Origin: Acidimicrobiales bacterium
GTDB taxonomy: Bacteria > Actinomycetota > Acidimicrobiia > Acidimicrobiales > Palsa-688
Direction: 5' to 3'
DNA: 12,261 nucleotides
NCBI GenBank assembly: GCA_019241495.1
Contig: JAFAWZ010000317.1
Span: 1-12,261 of the forward strand
Part shown: positions 1 through 6,317 of the stretch, piece after piece
Layout of the letters: each line of letters starts with the position of its first letter
Numbering within the stretch: position 1 is the stretch's first letter
Program-made: the position numbers and the translations under genes
Notes under the pieces: generated by a model
Databases searched by the model: none
What the model was told of the DNA's origin: nothing
What the model saw: only the letters and a program-made list of their open reading frames with translations

Positions 1-78
1 ATCTCAAGGCCCTCTTGCTCTTCTACTGACATGACCGGTCACTTCCCTCTTCCGCTTTCTAGGACCTCATGAACGAGC

Positions 79-93
79 ACCGGTGGCACCGGT
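79..93 (-). terminator. Short inverted repeat after the acetate transporter
   Basis: ACCGGT at 79-84 and ACCGGT at 88-93 are separated by three bases, giving a 6-bp stem about 25 bases past the stop codon of the transporter on the minus strand. There is no clear T-run, so termination is only an inference from position. Nothing else is recognisable in bases 1-118. Confidence 0.25.
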
Positions 94-118
94 AGGGCGC
101 AATGGCTAGTGGACTTGC

Positions 119-823
119 TCAGACGCTGGTCTCGGCAGAGGTCCTGACCCGACCGTTCCCACCGCGATGATGGCCGAACGGCCTCGACGCGACCGGACCG
201 GACAGCGGTATCACCGGAATAAGAGCCTTCTTGAAGGTCTCGTTGACCACTCCCGCGGTGGCGGCATACCACGCAGCGGCGGCCGTGGCCACCCCCACCC
301 AGCCGCCCGCCTTGGTGACGTTCGCAGCACTCTGGAATGCACCGATAGTGAGGAGGATGTAGGTGGCGAGAAGGAGCACGAACACTGTAGCCACCGCGCC
401 TGTCACTCTTAGTGAAGCAATGGTCATATAGAACGTGAAAATGGTCCAACAGAGCAGGAACACCCCTGCCGCTACCGGCAAGTCTGACGCCTTCGTGCCC
501 GGGACGATGAACGTGTTGAACACGTAGAACGAGATCCAGAAGGCGCCGTACGAGGAAAACGCCGTGGCTCCGAAAGTGTTCTTCCTGACGAACTCCCACA
601 TGCCAGCCAGAAGTTGGACTCCCCCACCAAAGACCAAAGCCAGCGCCAGGGCAGACTTGGCGCCGGCACCCCAGACATTGGTATTGGAAATGCTCAGCGC
701 GAAAGTCGTCATTGCGAAGGCTCCGATGCCTAGTGGCAGCGGATCGGCAACAGGTTGGGCGGCGACCGGACGGACCTCGGCACCTACCAGCGGCTCCCCG
801 ACCGCGAACGGAACGTCGGACAT
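119..823 (-). CDS. GPR1/FUN34/YaaH (SatP-type) acetate transporter
   Basis: This is a 234-residue integral membrane protein of the acetate uptake transporter family, which moves acetate or succinate with protons across the cytoplasmic membrane. The family signature near the first membrane helix is present as DPLPLG (residues 27-32; the family usually has NPxPLG). The central block, FGGGVQLLAGMWEF followed by NTFGATAFSSYGAFW (about 65-96), is characteristic. Hydrophobic stretches at roughly 31-48, 56-75, 88-106, 116-136, 141-162 and 175-192 fit the six-helix fold. The ATG is supported by an AAGGAGG ribosome binding site ending four bases upstream. The gene appears intact, and its C-terminal tail (from about 205) is polar and not conserved. 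No acetate-activating enzyme is visible nearby, so the physiological substrate is inferred from family only. Confidence 0.9.
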   Translation of the reverse strand: MSDVPFAVGEPLVGAEVRPVAAQPVADPLPLGIGAFAMTTFALSISNTNVWGAGAKSALALALVFGGGVQLLAGMWEFVRKNTFGATAFSSYGAFWISFYVFNTFIVPGTKASDLPVAAGVFLLCWTIFTFYMTIASLRVTGAVATVFVLLLATYILLTIGAFQSAANVTKAGGWVGVATAAAAWYAATAGVVNETFKKALIPVIPLSGPVASRPFGHHRGGNGRVRTSAETSV

Positions 824-827
824 TTGC

Positions 828-834
828 CCTCCTT
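828..834 (-). promoter_or_regulatory. Strong ribosome binding site of the acetate transporter
   Basis: On the minus strand AAGGAGG stands four bases before the ATG at 823. It fixes the start codon of the transporter. Confidence 0.75.
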
Positions 835-844
835 CGTTCTCGAA

Positions 845-902
845 GATCGAGATACCACTCGATCCAATTCAAATCGTAACGCGATGTTTGGGATATGGAT
901 AA
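845..902 (-). promoter_or_regulatory. Candidate promoter and operator of the acetate transporter
   Basis: Reading the minus strand, TTATCC (902-897) and TACGAT (878-873) are separated by 18 bases and could be -35 and -10 boxes. Between them and the ribosome binding site lies a perfect 7-bp inverted repeat, GATCGAG (845-851) and CTCGATC (858-864), with a 6-base spacer. Its position in the leader suits a repressor site. The regulator is unknown. Confidence 0.35.
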
Positions 903-1164
903 AAATCTTTTGAGGGCGGCGGCGAGGCGAAGCCTGCTGGCCGGGATGGGCGGCTGGACCACGTGGGCTGGATCGATCGGGTTCGGCCGGGGACGGCTTG
1001 CGATCGTCCGTCAGTGCTCTCCGGGCTGGGTCGGGAGCCATCCAGTGCCAGCTCGTGGCGCAAGCTGATGCCTTTCCGGCGGGAATCCATCGTGGTCGTC
1101 CACGACGCGGCCGTGGCCGATGTGGTGGGCCCGGCTGTCCGAACTGGAGCCGAAGAATTGACGG
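903..1164. other. Spacer without a recognised gene
   Basis: Open frames here on both strands are low in recognisable features and match no family I know. I see no RNA gene, no convincing hairpin and no start with a good ribosome binding site. It separates the transporter promoter from the end of the thioredoxin-fold pseudogene. Confidence 0.4.
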
Positions 1165-1489
1165 CTACTGGGAGCCGTGCGCGAGAACTTCGGTGAGCTG
1201 GCGGCGGCTTGGCGATCCTTGCGGTCCGTTTTCGGTTTGATATATGCGACACGACAAGCCCGTGAGTCCGCTGCGTTCATCCCAACGGATCGGTGCCGTC
1301 GATGAGCACGGTAGGGGAGCCGATGAAACCGAGTCGCTCGGCGTCTTCAGGCGTGTCGACACGCTCGTATGTCACTATCACCGAGTTGGCCAGTCCGGTA
1401 TCGTGCAGCGCCTGACGGATTCTGTCGTCGGCGGTCTTCCAGTTGGGGCAGTCGTCGAAATAACGCAGCGTTATCCGTTTGGCGGTCAT
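1165..1489 (-). pseudogene. Thioredoxin-fold protein (alkylmercury lyase-associated type), frameshifted
   Basis: The ATG at 1489 opens a frame with the thioredoxin-like start ITLRYFDDCPNW (residues 5-16) and the later motif GFIGSPTVLIDGTDPL. It ends at a TGA at 1279-1277. The missing C-terminal part continues at once in the next frame as GLTGLSCRIYQTENGP and stops at 1167-1165. Removing one G from the GGG at 1281-1283 joins both parts into 107 residues, the usual size of this small family, often found beside mercuric reductase-like or thioredoxin-type genes. Only one cysteine (in FDDCPNW) stands at the usual active-site position, and a second lies in GLSCR. Either the gene has been inactivated by a +1 frameshift or the base is a sequencing error. 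Function is not established beyond a likely redox or metal-thiol role. Confidence 0.7.
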
Positions 1490-1580
1490 AGCCTGTATCC
1501 TTGGTCCCGGGTGGCGGGACGTCTAACGGATCGACTCGACTCTTCGGCGAACCGCAGAGGGGTAAATCGTCGTTTCTTCT

Positions 1581-1595
1581 ATACCTGGAGGGTAT
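1581..1595. promoter_or_regulatory. Palindrome at the reductase/thioredoxin junction
   Basis: ATACC (1581-1585) and GGTAT (1591-1595) form an inverted repeat with a 5-base centre. It lies at the stop codon of the reductase remnant and upstream of the thioredoxin-fold gene on the minus strand. The shape resembles the ATACC...GGTAT palindromes bound by CsoR/RcnR-type metal repressors, but no such regulator is visible in the window. Confidence 0.25.
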
Positions 1596-1871
1596 CGTGT
1601 TGAAGGTCCTCTAGCGCGTCTTGAATGGCACGGTGGAAGGTGGGGTAGGCGTAGATCATTTCTTGTAGCACGTTGATGGGTGTCTGGGCGTGTACGGCGA
1701 GGGTGAGCATGCCGAGTACTTCGCCACCGGCTGGTCCGACGGAGGTGGCGCCGACGAGCACGTTTCGGTCGGCGTGTGCTGCAAGATGAGTCCCTGGTTA
1801 CCGGCTTTGTGGATCCATCCCCTGGCCGAGCTGGGAAAGTAGGATTTCCCGATCCGGATCTGTGTTCCTTG

Positions 1872-1887
1872 CGCCGCCGCGGCGGCG
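1872..1887. repeat. 16-bp perfect palindrome at the reductase deletion point
   Basis: CGCCGCCGCGGCGGCG is a perfect palindrome. It encodes the Ala-rich joint between the two non-adjacent halves of the reductase remnant, so it marks the probable deletion junction. Confidence 0.45.
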
Positions 1888-2156
1888 ACGCGACCGGGTC
1901 CGATGAGGCGGCCCTCTCCTCGCAGGAAGCGGCCGCCGTTGGCTTCGAAGCGGTCGACTGCGACCTTGTCGTTCCAGTTGTCGGTGGCTTCGTCTCGGAT
2001 CCGCGCCGCTGGATCCTCCGGACGTTCTCTCACCGCGATCATGTGATAGCAGGGCCCTCAAGGAGCTCCTCGAGCGCACCCTGAAGTTGGTTGGTCGAGC
2101 CACCAGCCGCCACCCGGGCACGCAACCGCGACCGCCGAGCGGCAAATAACCGGTGC

Positions 2157-2467
2157 TCAGCCTTCGACGATTTGGGGGTTCCGAACTTGGGCGGCGAATT
2201 GGCCGGCCAACGAGGCGAAGAACCCAGCCAATTCCTCTTTGGTGATGCTGTCGTCGACGCCACTGGGCCAGGGCGCGCGCGACTTGGAGAGGAGGGCTAC
2301 GGACTCGGAGAGGCGGGCTTCTGCAGGTCTTCAACGCCGTCTCCATCGTCGGCGGGCTGCGTGGCCCACAAGTTCTTCAACACCGCCCCCGGCCCTGACC
2401 TTCGCGCCCGGCCCGTATCACCACGACGACATGGTACGAGTCGATGGGGGCTCCCGGTACTGGTTTA
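2157..2467 (-). pseudogene. Possible decayed coding remnant, unrecognised
   Basis: Two minus-strand frames here read like real protein rather than GC-rich shadow. The first includes LKNLWATQPADDGDGVEDLQ and is closed by a TAG at 2299-2297. The second, open from 2330 to the TGA at 2159-2157, includes VDDSITKEELAGFFASLAGQ and VRNPQIVEG. A single frame change near 2320 would join them. Neither has a good start or ribosome binding site, and I do not recognise a family. It lies between the reductase remnant and the hairpin-rich spacer. Confidence 0.25.
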
Positions 2468-2491
2468 GTTCGAAGTGCCCCCGTTCGATTC

Positions 2492-2519
2492 GTGATGGGC
2501 CCACCCGGAGGCCCATCAC
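2492..2519. other. 9-bp hairpin
   Basis: GTGATGGGC (2492-2500) and GCCCATCAC (2511-2519) pair perfectly across a 10-base loop. No T-run follows on either strand, so I do not call it a terminator. Confidence 0.5.
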
Positions 2520-2530
2520 CACCACATCAT

Positions 2531-2720
2531 ACGGGTTCCCCATAGGGCGACCCGGCCGTCGGTCGGGCGGTTTGGGCAGTCCCCTGCTCGGACCGCCTAC
2601 CTGCCCAGGAGCCGGAGCGGGGAACGGGTGGTCAAGGGTCGGAGCGAGCGCCAGCGAGCAAAGAGCGAGAACCGGAGCGGAGGCGCAGCCGGAGCGGAGG
2701 CTCGCAGCAGCCCTTGACGA
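2531..2720. other. Densely paired, possibly pseudoknotted non-coding stretch
   Basis: Several perfect complementary blocks nest here. GTTCCCC (2535-2541) pairs with GGGGAAC (2619-2625) and encloses CGACC/GGTCG (2548-2552, 2561-2565) and GGCGGT/ACCGCC (2566-2571, 2592-2597). TGGGCAG (2573-2579), inside that last loop, pairs with CTGCCCA (2601-2607) outside it, a pseudoknot arrangement. Next, GTCAAGGG (2631-2638) pairs with CCCTTGAC (2711-2718). The interior of that stem carries a tandem duplication beginning CCGGAGCGGAGGC at 2672 and 2689. No gene is convincing on either strand. It could be a structured RNA, a replication or recombination site, or chance pairing in GC-rich DNA. Confidence 0.35.
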
Positions 2721-2836
2721 GCCGGGCCCGGGCCGGCACCCCGCAGCAGCCGCCATCACCTGGCGCACCACCACACCCGGGCAGCCGGCGCCCGGTTCTC
2801 CGCAGGGGAGTGCAACTGTCTGGAAGGTTCGATGTG

Positions 2837-2863
2837 GCCCTCCGCTGCGCACGAGGGGAGGGC
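2837..2863. other. 7-bp hairpin
   Basis: GCCCTCC (2837-2843) and GGAGGGC (2857-2863) pair across 13 bases. The DNA from 2864 to 3041 that follows shows no gene, only a TGACGTCA palindrome near 2918. It leads into the stop codon of the toxin pseudogene. Confidence 0.35.
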
Positions 2864-3041
2864 ATTCACCGGCTCTAGGGGGATGAAGGCCGCCGAGCTC
2901 TCAGCCCACCGGCCGTGACGTCAAGACGATCCTGTGTCCTGATCCGCGGCTGCCTTTGTCCCCACCTCGACGGCATCGGAGAAGGTCACTTCCCCGCATG
3001 AGGTGAAGTCGTGCCTGGCAGGCGGTCTCGTCTCTAGACGG

Positions 3042-3819
3042 CTACGCCCGCCGGAGTGCGACGAGAAAGGCGTCGGCGATCTGGTCGAGCGATTCCTCGG
3101 TCGCCAAGACTGCCCAGGACGCGTCACCGTAGGTCACGATCCAGCGGCGGGTCTGGGTCAAGTCCTGGCGGAACAGGCGATCGATGCCGGCGTCGATGAG
3201 GGGGACGAGGCCGGGCGGCGCCCCGCGGAAGGTCGTGGCGAAGCTGGGGTCGGCCAGGTTCGAGTCGAGGAGTCGGAACAGGTCCCAGGCGTCGGACGCC
3301 CTTTTCGCCACGTCGTGGCGGTCCTGGATCGAGTGCAACTTCATGGCCACGATGGCGGCGGGAGTGGTGACCGGCACCACCGCGGTCGCGTCGGTGCCCC
3401 GGACCGTAATGGTGCACCGGGTTGCGGTCTCGAGGGCCCACCGGTGGGCCAGAATGAAGAGGCGGGCCCGGTCCGGCTCGATGTCGGCTGCTTCGTCCGG
3501 GTTGACCGGTGCGGTCTCGATGATCTCCACCCGGGCCCCGGCCACCTCCACCCGGTTGGGAGGGTCCCCAGGGTGGCGGCGGGCCACACCGGAGGCGACC
3601 AGGCTGTCGGCGACCGAGGTCCCGCTGACGGCCACCTCGGGGTCGCCGGCGACCAGGTCGACATCTGCGGTGGCCCGGTGCACTGGCTAGACGGCAGGTG
3701 ACGGCGAGCCCTCCGATGACCGCGGTTGGCACCCGGGAGCGCCCGACCACGAGGCCGGCCGCCCGGACCAGCGCCTCGATGTCCGGTCCGCCCCGCAGGT
3801 AGACGGCCTCACCAGACAC
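3042..3819 (-). pseudogene. AbiEii-type nucleotidyltransferase toxin, frameshifted
   Basis: The gene starts at a GTG at 3819, overlapping the last 11 bases of the antitoxin gene, and its first frame gives VIGGLAVTCRLA (residues 34-45), the GG motif of the nucleotidyltransferase fold. The following HRATADVDLV, with the metal-binding DVD pair, lies one frame over and begins near 3683. That frame runs on through AIVAMKLHSIQDRHDVAKRA and SDAWDLFRLLD, the conserved K and D/LFRLL block, to the stop at 3042. One extra base near 3682-3688 accounts for the break; corrected, the protein has about 258 residues. Members of this family (AbiEii, MenT) transfer nucleotides, in known cases to tRNA, and block translation. 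As written, the toxin core is separated from its N-terminus and would be inactive. All catalytic motifs are otherwise intact, so a sequencing error is possible. Confidence 0.8.
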
Positions 3820-4798
3820 GGACCACTCCGTCCGGGCTCCATTGCGAGAGGATCTCCCGGCCCCGGGACCGGTCCTGGGCCAGGTCCAAGGCCACGACCA
3901 CGGGGTGGGCCACGGGCCAGCGCCGCCAGCGGATCCCATCCGGGTTGGCCCGGGCGGCCAAGGGTGTCGGGGCCAGCGCAACCGTCGCGGCCCGGGCGTC
4001 GTAGGGGCACTCTCCCAGGGTCCGCAGGGCTCGCGACAGATCGACCGGTGAGGCGACGTAGATGTCCGGGAGCTCCGTCCCGCCGGTCACGACCGGTGCG
4101 CCCAAGGTGGTCGCGGCCACGTCGCCCGAGACCACCCAGTCATCGTTCGGCTCCGCCGGGCGGGCGACCGCCACCCGGGCCGGTACCCATGATTCGGCCA
4201 ACGTGTCGAACAGCTCCGGGATCAGAGGTTCTCCGGCGCGATTGATGAGGGCGTGCTCGCGCAGGAGCTTGACGGCGTCGTGCACGCTGGACGGCGCGGC
4301 GCCCACGGCCGCCGCCAGCTGGCGGACCGACGGCCCACCTTCCGTGGGGTGCATGAGAAGATACAGACCCGCCCCTACGCCGATCGCGCCCCTGATCGGC
4401 CGGTCGGACGCCTGCCGGTGCCTGGACAGCGGTCCGAGGGTCGTGTCATGCACGAACAATCCGTGCCCACGCAGCCACAGCTCGCCTCTGCGGTCGAGGT
4501 AGCCCCATCCCTGCCCGCGGAGCAATTCCCGGGCCGGCCCCATCAGCTCGTCGCCGACCACGACCACCAGGTCAGACCGGTCCTTCGTCCCGGTCCGCCG
4601 GATCAGATCCCGGATGCGGTCGACACCGGCCACCGAGACAGCTTTGACGTGAACGGCCAGGGGACCATCCGGACCGTCGATCACGAGGTCGGGCTCACCA
4701 GGGGCCCGTGGGAACCGGACGGCAAGGCCGGTGGCCGCCAGAGCGTCGGCCAGCGTCTGGAGAGCGTCCGTTTGGAGGTCCTGGCCCGATGTCCTCAC
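3809..4798 (-). CDS. AbiEi-type antitoxin/regulator with nuclease-like N-terminus
   Basis: This is a 329-residue partner of the nucleotidyltransferase toxin, encoded immediately upstream and overlapping it by 11 bases. It would be expected to neutralise the toxin and repress the operon. Residues about 8-120 look like a degenerate restriction-endonuclease-like fold, with EPDLVI (35-40) followed by LAVHVKA (47-53). This resembles the PD-(D/E)xK core with the acidic residue replaced by His. Residues about 143-190 form a winged helix-turn-helix (PSVRQLAAAVGAAPSSVHDA then LLREHALINRAG). The remainder resembles the C-terminal part of AbiEi proteins. The GTG at 4798 is chosen because it lies seven bases after a good -10 box, which implies a leaderless transcript. 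The gene is intact. Confidence 0.75.
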   Translation of the reverse strand: MRTSGQDLQTDALQTLADALAATGLAVRFPRAPGEPDLVIDGPDGPLAVHVKAVSVAGVDRIRDLIRRTGTKDRSDLVVVVGDELMGPARELLRGQGWGYLDRRGELWLRGHGLFVHDTTLGPLSRHRQASDRPIRGAIGVGAGLYLLMHPTEGGPSVRQLAAAVGAAPSSVHDAVKLLREHALINRAGEPLIPELFDTLAESWVPARVAVARPAEPNDDWVVSGDVAATTLGAPVVTGGTELPDIYVASPVDLSRALRTLGECPYDARAATVALAPTPLAARANPDGIRWRRWPVAHPVVVALDLAQDRSRGREILSQWSPDGVVRVW

Positions 4799-4805
4799 GA
4801 CCTAG

Positions 4806-4842
4806 ATACTACTCAGACTGTACGGTGATCGGTAATAACCGA
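4806..4842 (-). promoter_or_regulatory. Leaderless promoter and operator of the first AbiE pair
   Basis: On the minus strand TTACCG (4835-4830) and TAGTAT (4811-4806) are spaced by 18 bases. Seven bases then separate the -10 box from the GTG start, leaving no room for a ribosome binding site. An inverted repeat, TCGGT (4829-4833) and ACCGA (4838-4842), covers the -35 box, with a further CGGT copy at 4823-4826. It is a likely binding site for the AbiEi-type antitoxin, as negative autoregulation is known for this family. Confidence 0.45.
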
Positions 4843-4873
4843 GCGCCGAACGACCTGAGATTCGCATGTTCTC

Positions 4874-5819
4874 ATGCAGGCCTTGGTCAACACGTGGGTG
4901 CAGGTGAGCCCACCCGGCACCGTGGTCCGCCACTACGCCGTGCTATGGGCCATCTTCAACCACGCCGTGAACACCGACCTACTCGGCCGCACGCCGTGCC
5001 GGGGGATCAAGGTGCCGGGCCGCCGAACCGCGGGAGTCGCCGCTGGTCGACGCGGTCGACTCGGCCCGGCTCTCAGCGGCCACGCCCGCCGGCATGGAGC
5101 TCATGCCCTACCTGGGGGCGGTACTCGGACTGCGTTGAGCCGAGGTCGCCGGCCTGCGGATAGGGGCGCTCAACTTCCTGGCCCGCACCATGACCGTCGA
5201 GCGCCAGCTCACCCGGGGGGAGGGCGGGGTGGTGGTCACCGAGAAGCCGAAGACCCGGGCTGGGCGGCGGACCATCTCTGTCCCGGACTGGCTGATGGAC
5301 ATGCTCTCCGCCCACCTGGCCGCCCGGTGTCTCACCGGTGCCAATGCCGATGCGTGGGTGTTCGTGGGGCCCGACGGGTTGGGCCTCGACTACGCCAACT
5401 GGCGGACCCGGGTCTGCCGGCCGGCGGTCGAGCGGTGCGGACTGGGTGGGTTGCGCTTCCACGACCTTCGCCACGCGGCCGGGACGGCCATGGTGACCGG
5501 CGGGGTGGACATGAAGACGGCCCAGGCCCGGCTCGGGCACGCCAGCCCGGTGACCACTCTGCGCATCTACGCGCAGGCGACGCCGCAGGCTGACCGGGAG
5601 GCGGCGAAGACCGTAGGCGAGGTGTTCCGGCCGGCGCCGGACGCCTCGGAAGGCGAGCCGGGGCGCGTACCGTCAGAAGGTCTGCGGTATGAATGCGGCA
5701 TAGTCCCGATAACTCGGAAAGAGGCCCTGAACAGGACTTTTCCAGTGGGGCTAGGTGGAATCGAACCACCGACCTCAGCATTATCAGTGCTCGACCCCGG
5801 TACCGCGTGGAATGGGTAG
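4874..5819 (+). pseudogene. Tyrosine recombinase (phage/ICE integrase), truncated and broken
   Basis: The first frame (from 4874) gives the core-binding segment VVRHYAVLWAIFNHAVNTDL and ends its homology at GIKVP. Skipping one G of the GGG at 5017-5019 continues it as AAEPRESPLVDAVDSARL and LMPYLGAVLGLR. A TGA at 5136-5138 then stands where this family has Trp (GLRWxEVAGLR). The frame resumes with the catalytic block: the Arg in GLR, Lys in TEKPKTRAGRRTI, HDLRH at about 5461-5475, LGHASPVTTLRIY with the nucleophilic Tyr at about 5569. A stop lies just upstream of 4874, so the N-terminal arm-binding domain is missing. The open frame runs through the tRNA fragment to 5819, so the true end may be earlier. 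It lies beside the attachment core, as expected for a tRNA-targeting integrase, but cannot be active as written. Confidence 0.85.
5746..5792 (-). other. 3' part of tRNA-Ile(GAU): probable attachment-site core
   Basis: On the minus strand this reads as a tRNA from the anticodon arm to the discriminator base. The anticodon loop is CTGATAA (anticodon GAT) with stem AGCA/TGCT, followed by variable loop AGGTC. The T arm is GGTGG-TTCGATT-CCACC, then the acceptor strand TAGCCCC and A. The matching 5' half (a GGGGCTA acceptor strand and D arm) is not present upstream at 5793-5825, and the 27-43 pair is mismatched, so identity begins at about the anticodon stem. A tRNA 3' half directly after an integrase gene is the classic form of an att core. 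It is not a functional tRNA gene here. Confidence 0.8.
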
Positions 5820-5850
5820 GTACTGGCTGGCGCTCCAAACCGGCCGATGG

Positions 5851-5880
5851 GACCTGCACGGCTATGACCTGCACGGCTCT
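5851..5880. repeat. Tandem 15-bp direct repeat near the att core
   Basis: GACCTGCACGGCTAT (5851-5865) is followed at once by GACCTGCACGGCTCT (5866-5880), differing at one base. Direct repeats of this kind beside an attachment core can be recombinase or excisionase arm sites. That role is inferred from position only. Confidence 0.55.
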
Positions 5881-5892
5881 GAATTGGGTGGA

Positions 5893-5912
5893 ACGCGCGA
5901 TAAACGCGCGAT
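5893..5912. repeat. 9-bp direct repeat ACGCGCGAT, two copies
   Basis: ACGCGCGAT occurs at 5893-5901 and 5904-5912 with two bases between. It is a second, unrelated direct repeat within 120 bases of the tRNA fragment. Confidence 0.5.
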
Positions 5913-5989
5913 GGACACCGATCGAGGAGCCCGGCTGGGCGAGATGTTGCACCATGGCAGGCACCGGTCATCCTGAGGGCATGTCATAG

Positions 5990-6310
5990 GTGCTGGCCGC
6001 TGACCGCAAGACTACCCGTCCAGAAGTGGTCGTTCACGCCAAGTCGCCGCGCGAGTGCGCCGCCCAACTGGGTGTCCCTCCTCTGCCGATCCGCGACGAC
6101 GAGACGCTGGTCATCCAGCAACCAGCCGGGCTACAAGACCGCCAACCGGCTGTCTGCCGTCGCCAGTCAGGCGGTCGGCACTTACGTCCACGTCGTCACC
6201 GACGACGTCCCCGGAGCACGTCGTGACCGGCGAGGAGGCGCTGACTGCCCTCATCGACACGCCCGAGCAGATCCGCGACCTCACCCTACTTACAAGCGAC
6301 CTAGACGACA
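5990..6310 (+). pseudogene. Unrecognised coding remnant spread over three frames
   Basis: A GTG at 5990 opens a frame reading KSPRECAAQLGVPPLP and DDETLVIQQPA. Dropping one G of the GGG at 6128-6130 continues it as GYKTANRLSAVASQAVGTYV and HVVTDDV. Dropping one C of the CCCC at 6209-6212 continues it as PEHVVTGEEALTALIDTPEQ and IRDLTLLTSDLDDIW. The continuity of natural-looking protein across both joints argues for one original gene with two +1 changes. I do not recognise the family. The end is uncertain because the open frame runs into the antisense of the next gene. It lies between the att region and the second toxin-antitoxin pair. Confidence 0.4.
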
Positions 6311-6317
6311 TCTGGAG

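Larger units (their letters stand above)
1579..2042 (-). pseudogene. Remnant of a pyridine nucleotide-disulfide oxidoreductase (mercuric reductase/lipoamide dehydrogenase superfamily)
   Basis: The minus strand holds two pieces of a FAD-dependent disulfide reductase. One frame, from about 2020 down, reads ARIRDEATDNWNDKVAVDRF and GEGRLIGPGRV, the segment that normally follows the FAD-binding N-terminus. It then passes directly into SSARGWIHKAGNQG, which belongs near the C-terminal dimerisation domain. Most of the FAD/NAD core, roughly 200 residues or more, is therefore absent. After a further frameshift near 1780 the rest continues as ADRNVLVGATS, GPAGGEVLG and YAYPTFHRAIQDALEDL, ending at 1579. 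The N-terminal redox-active cysteine pair cannot be found upstream. The gene is clearly dead. It sits 89 bases upstream of the thioredoxin-fold pseudogene in the same direction, so the two were probably one operon. Confidence 0.8.

Noticed and set aside
39..962. Long minus-strand open frame overlapping the acetate transporter
   Set aside because: It is a shadow in another frame: Arg/Gly-rich, no family features, while the 119-823 frame has a strong ribosome binding site and clear transporter motifs.
2418..2852. 144-codon minus-strand open frame over the hairpin-rich spacer
   Set aside because: The composition is Pro/Gly/Ala/Arg-rich, as expected of GC-rich non-coding DNA; it has no ribosome binding site or recognisable domain, and the DNA is better described by its inverted repeats.
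3003..3701. Plus-strand open frame of 232 codons opposite the toxin
   Set aside because: It is antisense to the nucleotidyltransferase, whose conserved motifs explain the open frame.
5746..5825. Complete functional tRNA-Ile gene
   Set aside because: Bases upstream of the anticodon arm contain no matching acceptor strand or D arm, so only the 3' part is present.
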